Of a stretch of DNA of 64,000 nt, positions 56,199-64,000 are shown one piece after another. The stretch lies in assembly GCA_020746995.1 (NCBI GenBank), contig JAGPXD010000003.1, forward strand, positions 3,472,001-3,536,000, read 5' to 3'. The position numbers and the translations under genes were made by a program. The notes beneath the pieces were generated by a model that saw only the letters and a program-made list of their open reading frames with translations, ran no database searches and was not told the origin of the DNA. The first letter of the stretch is position 1, and every line of letters begins with the position of its first letter. The DNA is from Plectosphaerella cucumerina. Lineage: Eukaryota > Ascomycota > Sordariomycetes > Glomerellales > Plectosphaerellaceae.

Positions 56199-56204
56199 TA
56201 TAAA
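56199..56204 (+). promoter_or_regulatory. TATA box of bor1
   Basis: TATAAA within GGTGTATAAAGG, 395-400 bp upstream of the bor1 ATG, implying a leader of roughly 350 nt. Confidence 0.6.
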
Positions 56205-56236
56205 GGCCGACGGATGAGCTCGAGAGACTGGGAGGA

Positions 56237-56317
56237 ATGAAGCCGAACAAGTGGTTTGTCCTGCACCAAAGACACTGTCCGGCGCGTCTCTATCTTACCT
56301 TACCCTTCCTCCGCTGA
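56237..56317 (+). other. 26-codon upstream ORF in the bor1 leader
   Basis: The first ATG after the TATA box, at 56,237, opens a 26-codon frame ending TLPFLR before its stop at 56,315-56,317. It would be the first frame met by scanning ribosomes if transcription starts near 56,225-56,235. Boron transporter genes in plants are controlled by upstream AUG-stop elements; any parallel here is speculation. Confidence 0.45.
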
Positions 56318-56598
56318 CCTCAGCTTGCAGTTCTGTTGCATCAGTGTTTACCGCCCCGGCCCCGAAGCGACCCCACTTTGCCCGGTCCGGCCGTGGAAAA
56401 GTCTTGTTCGTCACCGCGCCGCCCGTCGCCACACACCACCACCAGGCTCAACGTCTGCTCGACCTTCCGGGGAACGAACCGAGGGGACCCGCTTGACATC
56501 GCCGACCGCCATCGAGTCGTGCATGTTATAAGAACCATCGAGTCTTCCCGCTCTGGAAGCGTGCCTGGCTTGCAAGCCACACACCCCGTACATACACC

Positions 56599-58681
56599 AT
56601 GACAACAATACAAGACGTCGACAAAGTCGCATCGCCGTCCGCTCCCGCGCACCATGCCGCCGCTGACGCCGAGGCGCAACGACCCCCGGCCGCCGCCCCG
56701 GCGGAGCGGTGGTGGACCGTCCACCTCTTCCGCGGCATGATCAACGACGTCCGCCGCCGAGCACCCTACTACTGGAGCGACTGGGCTGACGCCTGGGACT
56801 ATCGCGTCGTGCCCGCCACGGTCTACATGTACTTTGCCAAGTGAGAGAGCCCCTTTTCCTTCAAGTCACCGATACTTTACTAACACCCACCCAGCATCCT
56901 CCCAGCCCTGGCCTTCTCGCTCGACATGTTCACCAGCACCGGCTCGAGCTACGGCGTCAACGAGGTCCTGCTCGCCTCCGTCCTCGGCGCCGTCCTCTTC
57001 TCCCTCTTCTCCTGCCAGCCCCTCGTCATCGTCGGCGTCACCGGGCCCATCACCGTCTTCAACTACACCGTCTACAACATCATGCTACCCACCGGCGTTG
57101 ACTACCTAGGCTTCATGTGCTGGATCGGCATGTAAGTCTAATCACCCTCCCTTAATCCCTGACCCAAAACCCCTGACATTTTCTCAGCTGGTCCCTCATC
57201 CTCCATTGGATCCTCGCCATCACAAACTCGTGCAACTGGCTGCGCTGGGTCACTCGCTTCCCCTGCGATATCTTCGGCTTCTACGTTGCCTTCATCTACC
57301 TCCAGAAAGGCATCCAGGTCCTCGAGCGCCTCGGCGACGGACCCGGCTTCTACCTATCCATCGTCGCCGCCCTGCTCCTCTTCATGGTAGCCTATGCCTG
57401 CGGCGAGCTCGGCACCAGCACCCTCTTCCACCACCACGTGCGCGTCTTCCTCAAAGACTACGGCACACCCCTGACCCTCGTCTTCTTCACCGGCTTCGTC
57501 CACATTGGCCGCATGGCTACCGTCGACATTGAGGTCCTCCCCACATCCATTGCATTCATGCCCACCGCAGACCGCCCCTGGCTCGTGCGTTTCTGGGACC
57601 TGAGTGCTGGAGATATCTTCCTGGCCCTCCCCTTTGCCGTGCTCCTGACCGTCCTCTTCTGGTTCGACCATAACGGTAAGTCGCCCCTTTACCCGTGAGA
57701 GAATCGCCCCTGACACCCGCAGTCTCCTCCCTCATCGCCCAGGGCACCGAGTTCCCTCTTCGCAAACCGCCCGGCTTCCACTGGGACTTCTTCCTCCTCG
57801 GTCTTGCCGTCGGTGTTGCCGGCATTCTCGGCCTGCCCTTCCCCAATGGCCTCATCCCCCAAGCCCCCTTCCACACCGAGGCCCTGACCGTCAAGCGCGC
57901 CCGCGCCGCCACGGACGAGAAGGGCGAGCCCGCCGGCCACGTCATTGAGGCCAGCCACGTTGTTGAGCAGCGCTTCTCCAACCTCGCCCAGGGCCTCCTG
58001 ACCCTTGGCACCATGACGGGCCCCCTCCTCACCGTTCTGCACCTCGTCCCTCATGGTGTCCTCGCCGGCCTCTTCTTCATCATGGGCGTTCAGGCCCTCG
58101 AGGCCAACGGTATCACTGCCAAGCTCATCTTCCTCGCCCGCGACGCCACTTTGACCGCGCCCGCCCACCCCTTGCGCCGCCTCTCCCGCCGCAAGATCTG
58201 GCTCTTTGTGGCCATCGAGCTGCTGGGTTTCGCTGCCACATTTGCCATCACCCAGACCATCGCGGCCGTCGGCTTCCCCATCTTCATCATGGCCCTGATC
58301 CCCGTACGTGCCTGGCTTTTGCCGCGTTGGTTCACCCCTCGCGAGCTCGCCGCCTTGGACGAGTCGACCGCCTCACCGTTCATCATGGAGAACGTCGGGG
58401 GCGTACTGCCTGACCTAGGAGATGAAGAGGATGAAGACACGGATGCGACTGGTGCTGTTGAGGGAGACGCGCCGGCGGTGAGGCAGCGGAGTCGTAGGCT
58501 GAGCCACCGTATGAGTGAGCGCGAGCTGGGTGATGGTATCTTCGCGTCGCCGGGAAGCCCGCGGAAGAGCGAGGAGGATGTCGCGGACCGGGGGCTGTAT
58601 GCCAGTACGGCCACGCGAAGGGGTAGTAGGGGCTCCAGATCGATGGAGAGGATGCGTTCGGGAGGGTCTAAGAGGGACTGA
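56599..58681 (+). CDS. bor1: Borate/anion exchanger Bor1 (SLC4 family)
   Basis: Plasma-membrane or vacuolar anion exporter of the SLC4 bicarbonate-transporter family; the yeast member exports borate. Exons 56599-56840, 56895-57131, 57188-57675 and 57723-58681 encode 641 residues. The first segment has FRGMINDVRRRAPYYWSDWA before TM1, then PALAFSLDMFTSTGSSYGVN and QPLVIVGVTGPITVFNYTVY, the classical SLC4 TM1-TM3 signature. About 10-12 hydrophobic spans follow, including GLLTLGTMTGPLLTVLHLVP and HGVLAGLFFIMGVQALEANG. The tail (after residue 560) is acidic, then Arg/Ser-rich with many potential phosphosites. A TATA box, a GACGTC repeat and an upstream ORF precede it. Confidence 0.95.
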
Positions 58682-61600
58682 TCGCGTGGGTGTCCCATGA
58701 TATTCTGACACATTGAGCATGTATGCCTGTTTCATACCCATATACCACAGCGACAAGGCCTTGCAATGGCGCAGCCTGTCTGAGAACTCTCTCTATCACG
58801 ATTGAGGAATACTAGTAATCTTGCATCTTATCTATTACATTACGCGGTGTCCAGCTGGACTTTTTTAAGTTCAGGAGAATGCGGTGGTGACCCCGAGTCT
58901 CGGCATCCGATCTTGACACCGCGACACGCCCATTATCATCAGTTGTCAAAGCAAGGAGCCCGGGACCGAAGATGCAGAGACATAGTGGCCCCTGCGTGTT
59001 GTCCAAGCACATACGACCATAGCCACTAGAGAACACGGGATCCCGTCCGCTCTCCCATAGTTAAACTAGTGAGCGCCGGATCAGTAGTTGGGTCGGTGAC
59101 GACCAGCGAATCCCCGGTGTTGTATGTTTTTTGCTGACTTTTACATCATCTCGAGGTACGCTGCTTGAGATGGTCTCTGGCTTGAACAGGATTGATTCCA
59201 GGTCGGGCGTGGAAGGGGGAGGGGGTAGTGGTTGTGCATCTTCTTTTGGTCAGCCGGCGAGTATGGTTGAGTGACTTTGGCAAAATATGCAAGTTGACTA
59301 GATAGGAGAAAACTTCGGTCAGTATTGGGGCTCTGAGATTGTCATATCATTGCTTCAGGGCAAGTCGAGGTGGTAGTTGGATGTGGTCAAACGACGTTGG
59401 ATCATGGTTATCGTTGACATCCGCAAACCTAGTCGAGGGGAAGCAAAGTAGCAAAGAAGGATTAAGCTTAAAATGGATTTACCAACGAAGAAATAAAAAA
59501 AAAGTAGACTATTTTAAACGTGACAAACACTGGTTTCTCTCAATATTCCTGCTGCTTACTCGCCCCTATTCCTTCAACGCTAAGCATCCAGTTGGCGATG
59601 CCCTCAACACCAAGCATCAACGACCCCTTTCCCCTTCCAACTATCCTCTAGTTTCACGATCCATCACCGCACAACTATCCTCCCAATACTCTTCAAGTCA
59701 TCAAGAAAGCCATGCCCCCTCCTCCGTAGTCCTCCGAGTCATATACCCCTCCGTCCCTCATATACCCCCGGCCTTCCCGACCGGGCCCTCGGAGCCGCCC
59801 CTCCGAAAAAACGTCCCTCGTGCCCCCAAGAGACATTTCACAGCACACGTAAAGCCCGACCACGCCCTCCGCCTTCCTCCATCCGCGACGGAACGCTCCC
59901 CGCGCTGTTCACGGGAAAGAACACCGCCCAGGTACACCGCCTCACCAGGCCCGTCCCTCCCAACAGAAACCTCCGACGTCCCTCTCCTCTGTCCAACGTG
60001 ACACCCGCCGTGCGCAGCCCGCCTCCGGGGAGACAGACATCCCACCAGCCCTAGGACCCCCTCCTCCGGCCCCCGTCCGTCACCGCGGGTCGCCGTATCC
60101 TTTCCCCCTGCGCCGTGCGACGTCCTCCCTCGCGTCACACCAAAGGCGCCCTGGCAGGCGACATGCCCACGTCGGTCAAACCCCCCCAAGCCACGCGTTT
60201 CGAGCCGGTCTTTTCCCGACGTCTGAGTGTCCGTCATGTAGCCCCTATCACCAGGTACACCAGCACCAGCACTATCCGCCACGGCTCCCTCCGAGGACGC
60301 CCAGTTGGGAACGAGCCGCTGCCGCGAGATCGAATCCCCCGAGTGCCGCTGGCCCCCTGAGGTCCTCGCCGCTTTCCGATTGGCCTCACGATGCGTGGAT
60401 GGCAGCCGTCAGACTCGGAGGGCGTCTCTGTCTCTCGCTGCCGTCGTGTCTCTCGCTGCTACCCTGCGAACCGCCGTGATGTGACCGGGCTGCGGCGGTG
60501 ACCTGTCAGTATCCTTGCCCCTCGTCTGAACGACTCACGATGATGGTTGGCATCCGTCCATGAACGGCAGAGACACAGCTCACACCCGTTCTTCACCAGC
60601 ACCACCCCCTCCTCGCCCCGGCACACATTCCTCCGTCCTCAACTCGACCTCCCCCCCTTCATCCAACAATCCCTCCCACAAACCCCGTACCATTCCCGCC
60701 CGTCACGATGATTCAGCACCCTCCGACAGGCTCCCCCCTGAACACCAAGCGTGACGTGACGTTGCACCCGGCCCCAAAAGCCCGACCTCCCACATCGTCC
60801 CCCAGGAAAAAACCCAACCCCATGACCGCTGCACATCGACAAGAACAGTTGCAGACCACCCGTCTCCCAAACGCACCCCGTAACCTACCTCTCTCCCCCG
60901 CCTTCTCTGAAGCAGCATGTATGCAATGCACGATGTCCAGCTCAAAAAACTTTCCCCCCTTCCTCCCTACCACCACCCCTCCCCGAGTCATACCACATCA
61001 AAGTAGCCTGAAAAGCCATCCCCTATCCCCCAGCACACCCTCGCCGCGGGCCAGGCCGCAACCGCCACACCTCTCCCCCAGCCCCTCGATGACCTGCATG
61101 TCCATTTCGTGGGGTAGACATAAACCTACCGCATAAATCTTGCCGGGGGGGGGGAAGCCTAAAGACCGACGGACGATCATACGCCTCGGGTCTCACGGCC
61201 TCACATCTGAAGGAGATTGAGCAAGGTAATGCGTATCACGCACGAGCTCCCGAGAGCGAAGAAGATCAAGTTCCTCCCATCCCATCATCCAAACCTCCTC
61301 TCCCTGCGTCACGTCTGATCGACCCGCTGCCAACGCATAACACACACCGCCGCCGCCGTCCGTCGACGACAATACCATCGACCTCGCGGTTCCGGTTTGG
61401 GAAACAACGCACCCTCAGCCTCCGCCGGCCCCTTTTATCGCCGGACCCCGCGATAGGAGGGTCCGGCGCCTCGGACCAATCCGGCCCCCAAGCGCCCAGC
61501 TGCTGCTGCAGCTCTCAACGGTTTTTCCTCTCACGTCTCCGTGCCTGCCCCCCCCCCCCCCTGTGACTGCAGCACGTCCGAGTGATCTCCAGCACTGCCG

Positions 61601-62339
61601 CTTGGGCTGCATAGCGTGGGTGGTGGGCAAAAAAGCCTCATGGTATTCTCGGGCCCCGTGGCCAGTTAGAAGCGTGCTTGGTGTGGTATATGTACAGATC
61701 CGTCCTTGAAAACAGGACATGGTGAGAAGAAAGAAAAGGGGGTGGGCAGGTAGCACCACCAAGGCCGCCCCCGTGGTTCGTCTCGCCGGGGCCGTTCCAT
61801 GACGGCCGAACGAACCAGGAGATAGATGCCCGAATATACACAGTGCTGGATGGTGTTCCTCGCCCAGCTGTCCCGCCCCTAGAGATAGATGATGCCCTCC
61901 CTCGATGATAGTTGAAACAAGAATGACACGAAGAGGAAAGAAGAGATTTGGAAAAAAAGAGTATCGATTCCCAGGACCCCGCTAAAGAGAAAAACAAAAT
62001 GTGCCCTGATCGCTCCCGTAAAACTCCAAGCCGGTGTCCGTTGCTGCGCTGAAGCTCCATGATGGCTTCGCGTTCAGGCTCCCAAGCCGCAATGCGTCAA
62101 AACACCCCAGCGGGTGGAAAAGTGATCAAAACAAAAAAGCCACCCAACCTTCCGTTCCCAAATGCCGCCAAAAAAAGATCCAGAGAAGAGAAAAGTCGAA
62201 AAGGGGCCATGGTCCAGGTGCCGCGCCGCGTATGTATGCGAGGAGACCCGCCAAGGGGTGCTCGCCGGCCCTGGACCAACCTGCCGCGGTCTTATATGTA
62301 TGCAGAAAAGTAGCGGGGGACCGGACTAGCCGTCGTCAA
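58682..62339. other. Long convergent intergenic region
   Basis: 3.66 kb between the stops of bor1 and the homeodomain gene. 58.7-59.56 kb is AT-rich. 59.56-61.1 kb is strongly C-rich on the plus strand, with open frames of 142 and 220 codons that are Pro/Ser/Thr-rich and lack recognisable domains. Most of 61.4-62.3 kb may be the 3' UTR of the homeodomain gene. I see no tRNA, transposon or repeat family. Confidence 0.45.
61548..61561. repeat. C14 homopolymer
   Basis: Run of 14 cytosines in the intergenic region; length may be affected by sequencing error. Confidence 0.85.
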
Positions 62340-64000
62340 TCACCCCTGGTGCCCGTAAACAGACGCCCCCGCCGCCGGCGAGGGGGTCGTTCCGGGGACG
62401 GTGAAGCTCCTCTTCCTCTTGAGGGCCGAGCTGCCACTAAAGTCACCGCTAAAAGCGTTGCCGCTACGGTGATGGTCCATTCCGTTGTTGTCACCCGAAG
62501 CGAATGTGTCCCTCATGGGCGTGCGCGCATCAAAGGCGTGCGCGAAATCGTTGGGCGGCGCGATGGGCGCGCTCATCTGCGGCATCGAGAAGTCCTGGAC
62601 GCCAGGCCGTCCCGACTGCGTCGCGCTGGCCGGTGTGCGGGGCATGGTGAAGTCGATGGGCGCGGTCAGGGGCGCCGATGGGAAGCTCGAGCTGAATGTC
62701 GTCGTCGTCGTCCCTGTAAACTGCGAAGCTGTTGACGAGGAAGCTTCCCGAGACGCCCCCGTAGCGTGGCTGCTCGAGGAGAGCGTCGAGTGGCTGGACC
62801 GGTACTGGTTGCGGAGATCCAGGCCCAGGGGCAGCGTCGCAGAAGCCGCGCGGTTCCTCAGCCGGCTCTGCGTCGTAGGCTGGAGGCTGGATGGCTGATA
62901 GTTCGGGTAGTTCATCGAGTGGGCTTGTCTGATGTTAGCAATGCTTCCTCTCCTCGAGGTGTTCTGGATATACATACAAGACTCGTACTCGAGCCCGCTG
63001 CTCGACGGACCTGTGCCCAGGCTGTCGGGCTGATACATGGACTGCTGCCGTCCAGTCATCTGCGGGCTCGTGTTGCCACCTGGGTACGTTGTGTAGTCGA
63101 TCGAGTCGCCCTTCCAGGACATGCCCGTGCGGAGCGGCGAGTGAAGGTTATCGGACCTCGAGCGGATGCTGTCCCGGAGGTGCAGAGGCTGGAGGGGCCT
63201 ATTCATGTGCCGGCTCTGCAGCATCGAGTTGTCCAGCGTCGCCTGACGTCCAAAGGTGTGCGTGGGCCGCGGGCCGGGGCTCAGAGCGCTCGGAACGTGG
63301 CTGCCATAGCCGTAGCGGTGGTCACCGGGGCTCGGCGACATGGGCGTAAGCAGGTCTGGGTTGCTCATGGATGCCGACGGATTGAAGCCGATGTTGCCAA
63401 ATGCCGGGCTAAGTCCAGTTGGCGACATATGGCTCTCTCCATCAGCCCTGCGAACGTCGATGACGAGTGGCCGCATCATGTGTTCCGCGTAAGAAGAATT
63501 GCCAAAGTCTACAGGGGAGGCCATGGGCGTGCCGAGTCCGTGGACAGCGCCGTACGGCGAGTGAAGAGCCTGCACGTTGTCGAAGTCATCAGGGACAGCC
63601 CTCATCTTGATCATCCGGTCACGGTCGTCGGCTGTGAGCCTCTTGATCTTGGCCCGCCTGTTTCTGTTGTCAGCAAGTGTTGAAAGCGAGACGGGCTCGA
63701 TAATCCATACCGGTTCTGGAACCAGACCTGAACCTGTCGAGGGCTAAGGCCGGGAATCTCCCTGGAGAGACGTTCCCTGTGTGCGGCGTCCGGGTGGGGC
63801 TGCTTCGCAAACTCGCTCATCAAGAAGCGCGTCTGCTGGTGGGTGAGGCTGCATGGGAGGTCAGCAGGGTGATTCAAGCCCCTGAAGGCAGGGAGATCCT
63901 ACCGGAACCGCTTCATCTTCCTGCGCTGTGCGGTGCGCTCTGCGGCGGTCATAGGCCGTCCGGTGGTTTCCCCGTCCAGATCAACATCATCGTCGTCCAG
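62340..64000 (-). CDS. Homeodomain transcription factor (5' end outside window)
   Basis: Visible exons on the minus strand: 64000-63903 (open at the edge), 63848-63711 and 63657-62340. They encode an acidic start (LDDDDVDLDGE), then a homeodomain split by both introns: KRFRLTHQQTRFLMSEFAKQ, then LSREIPGLSPRQVQVWFQNR, then RAKIKRL. Helix 3 has the invariant WFQNR. The 400-residue C-terminal part is Ser/Pro/Met/Asn-rich and looks disordered, with a basic KRKRSF near the end. The segment at 62,924-62,977 carries a perfect GTATGT donor and a TAACATCAG end, so part of this exon may be an optional intron. Fungal homeodomain regulators often control conidiation; the ortholog is not identified. Confidence 0.92.

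Larger units (their letters stand above)
54952..56598. other. Intergenic: m-AAA 3' UTR and bor1 promoter
   Basis: 1.65 kb. It contains a 4x10-bp repeat, a TATA box and a pyrimidine-rich leader with an upstream frame. No additional gene is recognised. Confidence 0.5.

Noticed and set aside
59339..60001. 220-codon frame crossing an AT-rich to C-rich boundary
   Set aside because: Composition changes abruptly inside the frame, which suggests chance; no domain or splice support.
60706..61136. 142-codon Pro/Ser/Thr-rich frame
   Set aside because: Low complexity follows from the C-rich strand; no signal peptide, domain or conserved motif. Kept only as part of the finding on the pyrimidine-biased block.
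1..64000. Transposons, CRISPR arrays, secondary-metabolite cluster or RIP-mutated blocks
   Set aside because: No transposase or reverse-transcriptase motifs, terminal repeats, regular spacer arrays, PKS/NRPS signatures or strongly AT-biased blocks were seen.

Overview
The window is nuclear DNA from a filamentous ascomycete. Evidence: short spliceosomal introns (about 46-75 nt) with GTRNGT donors, CTRAC-type branch sites and CAG/TAG acceptors; a GC-rich, C-ending codon bias in housekeeping genes; fungus-specific families (Zn2Cys6 regulator, MED19/Rox3, GPI cell-wall protein, small secreted protein). Protein styles suggest Pezizomycotina, most likely a Sordariomycete. The species cannot be named from sequence alone.

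Layout. 2.2-2.3 kb: an intron-containing tRNA-Ser(GCU). 3.0-8.7 kb: homoserine kinase (minus), a divergent five-exon gene of unknown function, and a MAT2B/RmlD-like reductase. 9.6-14.5 kb: a four-TM small protein and an RA-PH adaptor resembling the animal MRL (RIAM/lamellipodin) family. 14.8-20.3 kb: farnesyl diphosphate synthase (minus), the APC/C subunit Cdc23/Apc8, and a GPI-anchored wall protein (minus). 20.3-25.6 kb: a 5.3-kb gene-poor stretch before a small secreted protein gene with a TATA box and an ATG-free leader. 27.7-37.1 kb: VPS54 and MCM5 from one bidirectional promoter, then MED19. 38.2-45.8 kb: a serine hydrolase whose alpha/beta fold appears split by a long coiled-coil insertion, and a single-TM protein. 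48.6-58.7 kb: a Zn2Cys6 regulator, a mitochondrial m-AAA protease and a BOR1 borate/anion exchanger. Right edge: a homeodomain regulator (minus), cut by the window end.

The genes are mostly independent housekeeping and regulatory units typical of a core chromosome: amino-acid and isoprenoid synthesis, replication, mitosis, transcription and trafficking. No transposon, CRISPR array, biosynthetic cluster or repeat-induced mutation block was seen. The best leads for something undescribed are the 4.7-7.2 kb protein with an ADP-ribosyltransferase-like signature, the split hydrolase, the RA-PH adaptor, optional in-frame introns (FPP synthase, homeodomain gene), and several short-period repeats or palindromes in promoters. 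Gene models were built by hand from reading frames and splice signals. Family assignments rest on recognised motifs, not on a database search.
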